DNA of 64,000 nucleotides from Spartinivicinus ruber. GTDB lineage: Bacteria > Pseudomonadota > Gammaproteobacteria > Pseudomonadales > Zooshikellaceae. The notes under the pieces were generated by a model. That model ran no database searches and had not been told where the DNA came from. It was given only the letters and a program-made list of their open reading frames with translations. The position numbers and the translations under genes were made by a program. The number at the start of each line of letters is the position of its first letter. Within the stretch, counting starts at the first letter, position 1. The stretch lies in the NCBI RefSeq assembly GCF_011009015.1, contig NZ_CP048878.1, positions 2,820,354 through 2,884,353 on the forward strand, in the 5' to 3' direction. Below are positions 26,950 to 35,076 of this stretch, piece by piece.

Positions 26950-28953
26950 TTAACGTTCAAAGTAGGTATAGCCACGTAGGCTTTCCCGGAAGGCTTTTAA
27001 AATCTGCTGACGCATATTAACGGTAATTTTACCCTCACGAACTGCTGATTCAGCACTGCGCCGCATTTGCTCATGCATAATCTTAGGGTCATATTCCACA
27101 TAGCTAAGTACATCAGCAATACTGTCACCGTGAAACTCGCGCACAAAATTATAGCTGCCATCAGCATTAATTCGCACACTAACTACATTGGTATCACCAA
27201 ACAGGTTATGTAAATCCCCTAACGTTTCTTGATAAGCCCCTACCAAAAAGACCCCTAAATAGTACTCTTCATTTTTTCGCTTGGGATGTAGTGGTAGGGT
27301 AGCTCGAACGCCGTCAGGTGTCGTGAATTGATCAATTTTACCATCACAGTCACAAGTAATATCCGCTAAAATGGCTTCTCGAGTTGGCTCTTCATCAAGA
27401 CGATGAATAGGCATAATCGGAAAGGTCTGATCAATAGCCCAAATATCCGGGAGTGATTGGAATAAACTGAAATTGCCATAATAAATATCAGACAATAATG
27501 TAGGCAGGTTTTCCAACTCGGTTGGAATTCTATCTACCTGGGGAAGAAGTAAAGCAATTTCTTCAAAAATCGCCAACGCGATGTTTTCTGCTAAAGCACG
27601 TTCACGTAAGTTGATTTGACCCCGACGGAATAACTCTCTCACTTCATCCCGGTAATACAAACAGTCGTTATAACTTTCCTGAAACTTTTTCAGTTGGATA
27701 TTTTCTTTGACATACCACAGGTTATGCAATTGTTCATGGCTGTTTTCAGGTAGTGCCTCAGGTAGTTGGGCTGGCTGGTGATCCCTTACATCTAGAATAT
27801 TAAACAGCAGCATGGAGGAGTAAGCCACAGTTGCTCGGCCAGATTCAGTGATAATGACTGGGTGTTCAATATTTAAAGGGTCAAGGTTTTCCCGAATGGT
27901 TTCAACAATATCCACACAGTACTCATCAAGTTTGTAATTCATACTATGGGTACTATTCGAGCAGGAGCCTTCATAATCAACAGCCAGGCCGCCTCCCATA
28001 TCCAGATAACCCATGGGAGCGCCTTCTGCCACCAGCCCACTGTAGTAACGGCAGGCTTCCAGTACCCCAGTACGGATGTTGCGAATATTCGGGATTTGTG
28101 AGCCCAAATGGCAGTGCAACAACTGCAGGCAATGAAGCATATTAGCTGACTTCAATTGTTCTACCACATCCAGCAGAGCATATGTCGATAAGCCAAAAAT
28201 GGAGCGATCACCACTGTCCTGTTCCCAGTGTCCTTCAACAGTGACAGATAGTCGGATACGAACGCCAATTAATGGTTCAATTCCTAATGCCTTACTACGT
28301 TCAATAATAATTGGCAGCTCAGCAGGGGTTTCAACCACAAAGAAAGTTCGAATGCCCATTTGTTTGGCATACAGACCCAGCTCAATGAACTCCGCATCTT
28401 TATAACCGTTACAGACAATAAAACTCTCGTGGTCTTGCAACTGGGATAAGGCAATAATCAGTTCTGCTTTACTTCCCGCTTCTAGGCCATGATGATAACT
28501 GCCGCCAAAGGTCGCGATCTCTTCAATAACATGACACTGCTGGTTAACTTTAATAGGGAAAACACCACGGTAGTGGTTACGATAGCCGCACTCTTTGATT
28601 GCCCGGCCAAATGCTTCATTTAGTTGTTTAATTCGGTGGTCCAGCAGGTTTTCAATCCGCAGTACTGCAGGCATATCCAGACCACGCTCTTGCATACCCT
28701 TAACAAGCTCAATAATGGGTACAGATACTTTGCCACTACCATTGAAGTCTATGGTGACTAAGGCATCACCTTTGGCTGATACATCAAAATAACCAGCTCC
28801 CCAATGACTGGTACCATAAAGTTGGGCACTGTCGGCTGCAGTCCACTCGGAAGCATTTTGGGTAGGCACATTATCAGTGGCTTTCCCAGTTGAGTCGTTA
28901 ACATACGGCGTCATTAATCGAACCCTAACCTGATCGCTAAATAATTTGCGCAT
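26950..28953 (-). CDS. speA: Biosynthetic arginine decarboxylase
   Basis: 667 residues, full length. PLP-dependent fold III enzyme giving agmatine from arginine. Visible motifs: YFDVSAKGDALV near the start, RGVFPIKVNQQCHVIEE with the PLP lysine, LGSQIPNIRNI, GGGLAVDYEGS, ITESGRATVAYSS, and TCDCDGKIDQF with the catalytic Cys. Start is uncertain: ATG 28953 or ATG 28914 (codon 14); both lack a strong ribosome site. First gene of the arginine-to-spermidine operon, with agmatinase as the last gene. Confidence 0.95.
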   Translation of the reverse strand: MRKLFSDQVRVRLMTPYVNDSTGKATDNVPTQNASEWTAADSAQLYGTSHWGAGYFDVSAKGDALVTIDFNGSGKVSVPIIELVKGMQERGLDMPAVLRIENLLDHRIKQLNEAFGRAIKECGYRNHYRGVFPIKVNQQCHVIEEIATFGGSYHHGLEAGSKAELIIALSQLQDHESFIVCNGYKDAEFIELGLYAKQMGIRTFFVVETPAELPIIIERSKALGIEPLIGVRIRLSVTVEGHWEQDSGDRSIFGLSTYALLDVVEQLKSANMLHCLQLLHCHLGSQIPNIRNIRTGVLEACRYYSGLVAEGAPMGYLDMGGGLAVDYEGSCSNSTHSMNYKLDEYCVDIVETIRENLDPLNIEHPVIITESGRATVAYSSMLLFNILDVRDHQPAQLPEALPENSHEQLHNLWYVKENIQLKKFQESYNDCLYYRDEVRELFRRGQINLRERALAENIALAIFEEIALLLPQVDRIPTELENLPTLLSDIYYGNFSLFQSLPDIWAIDQTFPIMPIHRLDEEPTREAILADITCDCDGKIDQFTTPDGVRATLPLHPKRKNEEYYLGVFLVGAYQETLGDLHNLFGDTNVVSVRINADGSYNFVREFHGDSIADVLSYVEYDPKIMHEQMRRSAESAVREGKITVNMRQQILKAFRESLRGYTYFER

Positions 28954-29070
28954 TTTCTACATCTTGCCCCTTGAGGGGAAGCAGAAAATTGAGTTTTCGC
29001 AAAATTTTTTAGTTGTTGTGGTTTTTGAGTATCTAGTTTAGCTACAAAAACAGCTGTGTTACATTGACAG

Positions 29071-29141
29071 GCATGGCAAAAGCCTGTGGATATATGGGGT
29101 AACAGGTTGCTCCATATCAGACACTAGACTTATTTTCTATT
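29071..29141. repeat. Partial copy of the dispersed palindromic repeat
   Basis: GGCAAAAGCCTGTGGATAT, ATGGGGTAACAGG, CTCCATATCAGACAC and TAGACTTATTTTC align with the ends and core of the 48921-49088 element (GCAAAAGCTAATGGATAT, ATGGGGTAACAGGG, TTCCATATCGGACAC, AAGACTTATTTTC). The middle is deleted and the outer GGGTGTCG is degraded. It lies between speA and the nucleoside-gate gene. Confidence 0.75.
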
Positions 29142-29227
29142 CTTTTATAGATGTTGGGGGGAGTGGTGCATTCTACTTAACAGAATGCGCCACAACAATT
29201 GAGCAGAATTGATTTGTGGGTGCAGGT

Positions 29228-30235
29228 TTAGTTACCCGCATGAACAGTGACGCTTGTTGCTTGATCATTAGCTGAAGAGGTAAACAAAAGACGTTGTATT
29301 TCCTGATTGCGGGATCGACGAAGCCAGTAAGTAATTAATAAAGTAACCATAATGGCAAATGCCAAGCGTAGCCATAACACACCAGATAGATGGGCACCGA
29401 GGAGTAGTATTAATAAGGTGTCTTCAATGACACTATGAAATAAACCAAGAAATGCCATGGTAACCAGCATATCTTGTTTGGTTAATTCACCCGTGTTAGC
29501 TTCCTTGATTAATAAACCACCACCATAGCTAAGTCCTAATAAAGTCCCCACAATAATAATAGAAGTGGCTTTTACATTGATTCCTAACCAACGTAATAAC
29601 GGACTTAACAGCCAGATTAAGAGCTGTTCAATGTGTAGTAACTTAAAGACTTTTAATAATGTTATTAAAGCACTGATGATCACAATCACCATTCCCAGGC
29701 TTTGACTAAAACTGATTAGCCAGGCACCTAAGCTCTGGTTTGTTTGGGTCGGTTGCCAGGGGAGTTGGTTGGGTTGTTGTAGCCATCCACCGTAACTAAA
29801 CAGTTGATGCAATAGCCAGCCAAACAGTAGTGCCCCAGCAATACGCAGAACTAAAGTGAACCCAAGCCGTATTCCAGCTAGCTGTGCCACTCTCGCTTCC
29901 ACTGGCAGTGAATGGGCAATCAATAACATGCTGCCAAGCACAGTGATATCTGCGACAGTAAAGGTGTGTTGCTGAGCTTCCAGGAAAAAAACTAGCATGC
30001 CAGTATAAATGTTAGTTAATAAGGTGGTTGCCCAAACCAATCCCATAGATTCAGGCAAACCGACCCACTCCATGATAGGGGCTAGCAAATAGCTTAAATA
30101 GACAGTACCACCCAGTTCATCTAAGGCTTTGACCAATAGTGTGGTGGGAATCATTACCTTAAATAAGGTGCTGGTGACGTCATAAATGTCAGTGACGAGT
30201 TCCCTGAAAAATAACACTACGGGATTGATAACCAT
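29228..30235 (-). CDS. Nucleoside-recognition (Gate) domain membrane protein
   Basis: 335 residues with about eight to nine hydrophobic segments in two Gate-like halves: one around TTLLVKALDELGG...LPESMGLVWATTLLTNIY, the other around LLRWLGINVKATSIIIVGTLLGLSYGGGLL and AFLGLFHSVIEDT. These are marks of nucleoside-recognition domain proteins such as spore-maturation-type and YjiH-like membrane proteins. The transported species is unknown. It is divergent from the Lrp regulator at 30444 across an AT-rich 208-base gap, so regulation by that protein is plausible. Confidence 0.85.
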   Translation of the reverse strand: MVINPVVLFFRELVTDIYDVTSTLFKVMIPTTLLVKALDELGGTVYLSYLLAPIMEWVGLPESMGLVWATTLLTNIYTGMLVFFLEAQQHTFTVADITVLGSMLLIAHSLPVEARVAQLAGIRLGFTLVLRIAGALLFGWLLHQLFSYGGWLQQPNQLPWQPTQTNQSLGAWLISFSQSLGMVIVIISALITLLKVFKLLHIEQLLIWLLSPLLRWLGINVKATSIIIVGTLLGLSYGGGLLIKEANTGELTKQDMLVTMAFLGLFHSVIEDTLLILLLGAHLSGVLWLRLAFAIMVTLLITYWLRRSRNQEIQRLLFTSSANDQATSVTVHAGN

Positions 30236-30443
30236 TTCAATTTCTCACATCTGGAAGGTTAATAAGGTGGTCTATGATAACGAGGCTTAAAGAAATAATA
30301 TTCGAATATATAATCTTAAATATATCTAAAATTTAATAATCAAAATATTTTGTTTAACTTTATGTTTTATAGTTAATATTATATGAAATAATATTTTATA
30401 TAAGCTTTGGTTGTTTATTATCCAGTTGAGATGCTGAGTAACT

Positions 30444-30905
30444 ATGAGTGAGCTAGATCGGATTGATCGACATATTTTGAATATTCTTCAGCAGGATAGC
30501 AGTATCAGTAATGTGGTTTTAGCTGATCAGGTTGGTCTGTCACCGCCGGCATGTTTAAGGCGAGTTAACCGACTGAGAGAAGCAGGGATTATCTACGCTG
30601 AAGTCGCATTACTTGACCCAAAGAAGGTTGGTTACCAACTTAATGTAATTGTAGAGGTAGAATTAGAGCGGGACCGACCTGACCTGTATGACCAGTTTAA
30701 GCGTAAGGTCTTAGCTGCAGAGGAAGTGACCCAATGTTACCAGGTAACCGGAGAAGTTGATTTTATTTTGGTTGTTGTCGTACCTGATATGCAGGCTTAT
30801 GAAGCCTTTATCCAGCGGGTGTTGTACACTGAAGCCAATATGCGGAAGTTTCGATCACTCATTTCGTTGAACCGGCCCAAATTTGAAACGGCTATTATGC
30901 TTTAG
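30444..30905 (+). CDS. Lrp/AsnC family transcriptional regulator
   Basis: 153 residues. N-terminal winged HTH (LDRIDRHILNILQQDSSISNVVLADQVGLSPPACLRRVNRLREAGII) and a C-terminal RAM/AsnC effector domain (YQVTGEVDFILVVVVPDMQAYEAF). Size and motifs match regulators that sense amino acids. The closest target candidates are the divergent Gate-domain gene and the polyamine operon beyond it; this is inferred from position. ATG 30444. Confidence 0.95.
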   Translation: MSELDRIDRHILNILQQDSSISNVVLADQVGLSPPACLRRVNRLREAGIIYAEVALLDPKKVGYQLNVIVEVELERDRPDLYDQFKRKVLAAEEVTQCYQVTGEVDFILVVVVPDMQAYEAFIQRVLYTEANMRKFRSLISLNRPKFETAIML

Positions 30906-31078
30906 GAATGCATGGGAAATAACTTGAAAAGCTTTAGTCCCAAGGCACCTACCTGGCAAGGTGCAAAATCGAAGGGAGAGTGGGCACTCTGTCAAGTGTT
31001 TGCAACAAAGCCTGGTGGGATGAATGGAGAGAAAAAATTCAAATTATTTTTTGAATGTTCCTTAGTTGGCTGATAAGG

Positions 31079-31113
31079 GTTCAACTCATTGCAATATTAG
31101 CAGTGAGTTGAAC
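31079..31113. terminator. Hairpin at the 3' end of the solute-binding gene
   Basis: Perfect 10-bp arms GTTCAACTCA (31079-31088) and TGAGTTGAAC (31104-31113), 15-base loop, 8 bases past the stop of the minus-strand gene. No good U run follows on either strand, so it may be a stabilising stem or a weak terminator. Confidence 0.5.
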
Positions 31114-31120
31114 TTGGAAA

Positions 31121-31966
31121 TTAATGAAGCCAGCGGTTGACGATTTTATCGTACTCACCATTCGCTTTCATTGCTTTAAGCTCTTTTTCAAAGAGGGTAG
31201 CAACATTCTTTAGGTCGGGATAACTAGATTTCTTAATAAAAGGCATCGGATAGCCTTTGGAGAATAAAACGGCCTTATAGGGTTCAATTTTATCTTTAAC
31301 ACCAATTTCCTTTATGACATATAAGCCAACGGACTTATCCATTAAGCATGCATCAAGTTGCCTAAGTGCTAGTTTTTTCATGCACCTTTTGGGGGTGGTC
31401 ATGATGATTAGCCTTTCATTATAGTCTCGTCGTTTGGCGTCTTGATCATAGGAGGTATTACCATTTTTATAAGGGAATAGCTCCCACAGTTCACTGTTAT
31501 AAGAAAATCCTTTGAGTATCCCTATTCGATTAAAGAGTTGATGGGCATCTTGGTAAGTACCGGCGACATTTTTTTTGGTTCCTTTATTAGCAAAAAAAAC
31601 ATATTCGCTAAGCCATAAGTCTTCTTCTGGATACCATAAAAAAGGTTTTCTGGCATCTTTTCTAGAAACAGACATTGCTGCTTCTGCCTGCCCTTGTTCT
31701 ATTCTTTCCCAGACTTGCTCCCATCTTAACCCTTTAAACTCGACTGGTATATCCAGTTTTTTAAAAATTGTTGAAGCGATATCGACATTAATACCATTCA
31801 CTTTATTTTCTGGCCCATCAACAAATTGCCAAGGTGGCATAGGGTCTGACAGGATTACAATTTTTTTCTGCGAAGTTGCGCTGGCGCTAAAGAAAAACCA
31901 GTAGACTCCTCCAGCAATAGATAAGGCGATTAGCACAATTAATAATATCAGTATTATTTTTTTCAT
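31121..31966 (-). CDS. Orphan periplasmic solute-binding protein (SBP_bac_3)
   Basis: 281 residues. N-terminal hydrophobic segment (IILILLIVLIALSIAGGVYWFFF) reads as a signal anchor or uncleaved signal. The SBP_bac_3 fold follows: KIVILSDPMPPWQFVD, VNGINVDIASTIFKKLDIPVEF, WEQVWERIEQGQAEAAMSVSRKDAR, and a C-terminal TLFEKELKAMKANGEYDKIVNRW. This is the amino-acid-type family. There is no permease or ATPase next to it, so it may sense or scavenge, or use a distant transporter. Monocistronic, with hairpins on both sides. Confidence 0.88.
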   Translation of the reverse strand: MKKIILILLIVLIALSIAGGVYWFFFSASATSQKKIVILSDPMPPWQFVDGPENKVNGINVDIASTIFKKLDIPVEFKGLRWEQVWERIEQGQAEAAMSVSRKDARKPFLWYPEEDLWLSEYVFFANKGTKKNVAGTYQDAHQLFNRIGILKGFSYNSELWELFPYKNGNTSYDQDAKRRDYNERLIIMTTPKRCMKKLALRQLDACLMDKSVGLYVIKEIGVKDKIEPYKAVLFSKGYPMPFIKKSSYPDLKNVATLFEKELKAMKANGEYDKIVNRWLH

Positions 31967-32062
31967 CGAAATGCTCGTAACATATGCAGCTATTTACCAT
32001 CAGTTTCTAGTGTAGCAGGTTAAACTTGGAATAAAGCTGATTTTAATAGTGATGAATATGAA

Positions 32063-32092
32063 AGAGAGGAACAACTATTGCTGTTCCTCTCT
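32063..32092 (-). terminator. Intrinsic terminator of the phosphodiesterase gene
   Basis: Perfect 11-bp arms AGAGAGGAACA (32063-32073) and TGTTCCTCTCT (32082-32092), 8-base loop. It sits just after the minus-strand stop at 32101. The transcript continues with a short U-rich stretch (CTCTTTCAT), adequate for termination. Confidence 0.75.
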
Positions 32093-32100
32093 AGGTGAAA

Positions 32101-33804
32101 TTAAATTTTGTTGAAGTAAATGGGCCCGGCGATGCGGTTATAGCCATTATCATAAAAAAGATAAGCTTTATATTTTCCAGTTGTGCTTACATTTAACGTC
32201 AGATTTCCGCTAGTGCCTGACGTATATTTCCATGTATAGGCAGATTGTTGTCCTGGGGTATCACCTTCTCTGTAAATACCTACCCAACCACTGTATCCTG
32301 CACCTTGATAACTAAAAGTATAGTTAGCATTACTGACTGATTTGATTTCTACATAGTTAGGCGCATTGTTGCTTGTATTAAATACAAAGTGGCCATGTTT
32401 TGCAAAATGATCAGATAAATACTCTCCTAGCAGATAGCCGCCATAACCATTGTTATCATTGGTTTGAGGACTCATCAAAGGTAAGACTTTAACGTAGCTG
32501 GAAACAGGTTGTTTATGCGCTTTTGAATAAAGTACATAATCCAACGTACCTGTACCACCTTCAGTGCCATCATTTCTGGTTTCATCATGGCTATTGGTTA
32601 GTACAGCTCCAGGCTGGTTTGATGGATTTTGGGCATTGAGAGAAGCGAGCATTGTACTGTAGATAGGTTTATGTTGAAAAACATTCATATCGCCAGCGAT
32701 GATGACGGCTTCATTAGCGGGAATATTTTTCTGGGCAATAAATCCACCTAATTCTGTTATTTGCTCCATCGTATCGATATTGGCCGTTTGACTAGAATCC
32801 CACACAGTATGCGTGCCAAAGATATGATAAGGCGTCCCATGTTTTAATACTTTGACATACCAAGCCCCTTTATACTCATTGTTAAAACCACATGGACAAT
32901 GAGAGTAGGTAATAGCATCTTTGATTTCGTTACCTTGGCTGTCTGTTGCTATGGGCCATTTGCTTAAAATGGCAACCCCACCGTCATCTGAAAAGTTTTG
33001 ATTGTTGGGTTGATTTAAAGGGCCTGTCCAGAAGGGATGGGAGTTATTTAAGGCAGTACGCATGTCATTACGATATTCATCATTGAATACTTCTTCAAAC
33101 ACGATGATATCGAATGGTTTGAGGTGAAAAGGAATTTCGTTCTTGCGATAACTGGCTTCATTAGCCATATGTCTTGGCATCCAGGTATTGTAATTGATGA
33201 CATCAATTACATTTTCTTTTTCAATATCACCAGATGCTACATAGTTATTAGGGTGATCTTGGTTGAGCACCAAATATATCTGATCGTCACCCGTACCCGT
33301 ATTATATTGACGATACTGAGCTTGAATAGTTTGTCCATTATTTAAAGTAAATGTGAAGGTATGAGGGCTATAGTCATCGGTTAAGCTTGTATTCGGTGTA
33401 CCATTGGGCCCTTTTATTTTGGTTTTTATGGAACTACCAGAGCATGGCCAAGAGTAACAACTTTTGATCCAGGTAGTAAAAGTGACGGTTTTTGATTGGA
33501 TGGTTAAAGTGGTATCAAACTCAAATGTTTTATTATAACCAAGCCCTTCGTTTCGATTAAATTTGGCTATTGGGTTAGTAACTTTATGAAAATCGCCATT
33601 TCGTGCAGTGATGCTGCCTGAATTATTAGTCCAATAGGCGCTGCCTAAACTACCGACTGTGTTGGTTGTATTAACATTAACGGAGTAATCTGTGTTATTG
33701 CCCAGGTAGACCCATGTTTCAGCACTGGCTAAATTAATAAAAAATAATGTTGGAATTATTAGTGATTTTTTTATTATCGATGGTGATTTATATGAGCAGC
33801 TCAT
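32101..33804 (-). CDS. Secreted sphingomyelin phosphodiesterase-like protein (EEP superfamily)
   Basis: 567 residues. Signal peptide to about residue 28 (LASAE). An N-terminal beta domain (30-190), then an endonuclease/exonuclease/phosphatase catalytic domain (about 198-475): metal-binding E238 in FEEVFN, GGVAILSKWPI, H332 in FGTHTVW, D372/N374 in GDMNVF, D422 in LDYVLY, and D465-H466 in LSDHF. The FEEVFN and final SDH combination is typical of bacterial neutral sphingomyelinases, which cleave sphingomyelin to ceramide and phosphocholine. A C-terminal beta sandwich (about 483-567, YSGWVGIYREGDTPG) may bind membrane or sugar. Likely secreted; a host-membrane role is inferred. Confidence 0.87.
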   Translation of the reverse strand: MSCSYKSPSIIKKSLIIPTLFFINLASAETWVYLGNNTDYSVNVNTTNTVGSLGSAYWTNNSGSITARNGDFHKVTNPIAKFNRNEGLGYNKTFEFDTTLTIQSKTVTFTTWIKSCYSWPCSGSSIKTKIKGPNGTPNTSLTDDYSPHTFTFTLNNGQTIQAQYRQYNTGTGDDQIYLVLNQDHPNNYVASGDIEKENVIDVINYNTWMPRHMANEASYRKNEIPFHLKPFDIIVFEEVFNDEYRNDMRTALNNSHPFWTGPLNQPNNQNFSDDGGVAILSKWPIATDSQGNEIKDAITYSHCPCGFNNEYKGAWYVKVLKHGTPYHIFGTHTVWDSSQTANIDTMEQITELGGFIAQKNIPANEAVIIAGDMNVFQHKPIYSTMLASLNAQNPSNQPGAVLTNSHDETRNDGTEGGTGTLDYVLYSKAHKQPVSSYVKVLPLMSPQTNDNNGYGGYLLGEYLSDHFAKHGHFVFNTSNNAPNYVEIKSVSNANYTFSYQGAGYSGWVGIYREGDTPGQQSAYTWKYTSGTSGNLTLNVSTTGKYKAYLFYDNGYNRIAGPIYFNKI

Positions 33805-34188
33805 ATTACAACCTCATACTAATTGGTAGCTAGGTAGGCTTTTCTATATTCCTTAGTTATTCCTGTTTTAAAAAATCCATTTATTAGGATGCGCCAATAT
33901 TTGAGAGAGGTCACATAGTAAACATGAAAGATTAAATAAAAAAGTGATATTTGTTATAGAAATGTTTCGGATGCTTGTGTTGATATTAGGAAAACCGCCT
34001 AACTTATTGAGCTAAAAAGACTTCCTGAATATGTTAGAAAACTGTAAAGAATAAAAATGACAGACATGAAATGTAAAATTTATAATTGTATAGCCAATAA
34101 AGAGCCTAATACTATTAGGAAAAGCCTAATATAGATTAGACTTATGTATAGACACAATAAAAAATTATTAAGAAGGTTTTTGTGGTTT
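33805..34188. other. AT-rich upstream region of the phosphodiesterase gene
   Basis: About 380 bases with no credible ORF. It contains the tandem palindromes listed at 34105-34139. The rest is AT-rich and holds the phosphodiesterase promoter on the minus strand; no clean -35/-10 pair could be fixed. Confidence 0.4.
34105..34139. promoter_or_regulatory. Two tandem CCTAAT/ATTAGG palindromes, putative operators
   Basis: CCTAATACTATTAGG (34105-34119) is a perfect palindrome with a 3-base centre. CCTAATATAGATTAG (34125-34139) repeats the pattern 20 bases downstream, about two DNA turns. Such spacing suggests cooperative binding of a dimeric regulator. They lie between the XRE gene end and the phosphodiesterase start (about 300 bases upstream of it). 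Confidence 0.45.
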
Positions 34189-34941
34189 TTAATGATTATG
34201 GGTTTCTCGCTTAAACTGATTCACCATTGAAAATACCCAGGGACGGGAGGCGGTCAATAGTCCAATGCTGGTCTTTTCTTCTTTAGGTAAAGGCAGGTCA
34301 ACTTCCACTAAATCATTAAATTCTTTTGTTAATTTTTCAAGTTTACGAAACAGCAAATTTCGTGACGCTGATGACAACTCGCCAAAATGAAACTGAAAAT
34401 ATTCATTTAGGTTATTGGAGAAAGAAGCTTTAAGAAACTCTTCTTTAACTTGAGCTTCATGTTGTTTTCGGATTGGGCCATTGGGAAGCCAGTCTATTTG
34501 GCGGTGAGTGAGCCTGCGAACCTTATTATTGGGTAACAATTCAATAAGTTTCAATTTATCAAGTGTCGTAAGCAATTTGATATTTTCAATCGGGGCAATA
34601 TTGTAGTGTTTTTCAATCTTTTGGGGTGGCCAATCGTTAATTAATAAATAAAAGTACACTAATAATAAGGAATTATCGGCCAATGCTTGTTCTTGCTCAT
34701 AGGTTAATTGGGTTGAGCGATCTGATTCTGCCATGGATGTCTGTTTAGCCAGGTCATAAAAGGAAATGTCTAGCCATTGGCAAATGGCCTCTAAACGTTT
34801 CAGTGAAAAGCTTCGCTCTGAAAACAACCGTTTAACACTTGCCTCACTAATAGCCAATGCTTGGGCTACATCAGTGTAATGAAAACCGCGGGCTTTGAGT
34901 TGGCGTTTGAGTGCGGTGATAAGGGCTTCGGTTTGCTGCAT
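34189..34941 (-). CDS. XRE-type helix-turn-helix regulator
   Basis: 250 residues from ATG 34941; a GTG 9 bases upstream is an alternative start. N-terminal HTH (LKARGFHYTDVAQALAISEASVKRLFSERSFSLKRLEAIC), then a longer all-helical C-terminal domain (about 80-250) with no recognised ligand fold (YEQEQALADNSLLLVYFYLL, KLLTTLDKLKLIELLPNN). Similar XRE regulators are common in marine gammaproteobacteria. It faces the FAD oxidase gene across 135 bases holding a strong palindrome, so it probably controls itself and that gene. Confidence 0.85.
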   Translation of the reverse strand: MQQTEALITALKRQLKARGFHYTDVAQALAISEASVKRLFSERSFSLKRLEAICQWLDISFYDLAKQTSMAESDRSTQLTYEQEQALADNSLLLVYFYLLINDWPPQKIEKHYNIAPIENIKLLTTLDKLKLIELLPNNKVRRLTHRQIDWLPNGPIRKQHEAQVKEEFLKASFSNNLNEYFQFHFGELSSASRNLLFRKLEKLTKEFNDLVEVDLPLPKEEKTSIGLLTASRPWVFSMVNQFKRETHNH

Positions 34942-34977
34942 AAGAGTCACTGCCTTAGCTTAGTCTCAATATAGGTG

Positions 34978-35016
34978 ATATGAAGTATCGAAAAACAATA
35001 CTTCATATATAAGTAT
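34978..35016. promoter_or_regulatory. Operator palindromes between XRE regulator and FAD oxidase genes
   Basis: Perfect 11-bp arms ATATGAAGTAT (34978-34988) and ATACTTCATAT (34998-35008) around a 9-base centre. The right arm starts a second, overlapping inverted repeat ATACTT (34998-35003) and AAGTAT (35011-35016). AAGTATCGA occurs twice as a direct repeat (34983 and 35011). This lies in the divergent promoter region and is the natural binding site for the adjacent XRE protein. Confidence 0.75.
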
Positions 35017-35076
35017 CGAATATATGATAAGAGATTGCTAGTTTAAAGAGGTGTTTAATTACTAAGTTGTTAAGTG

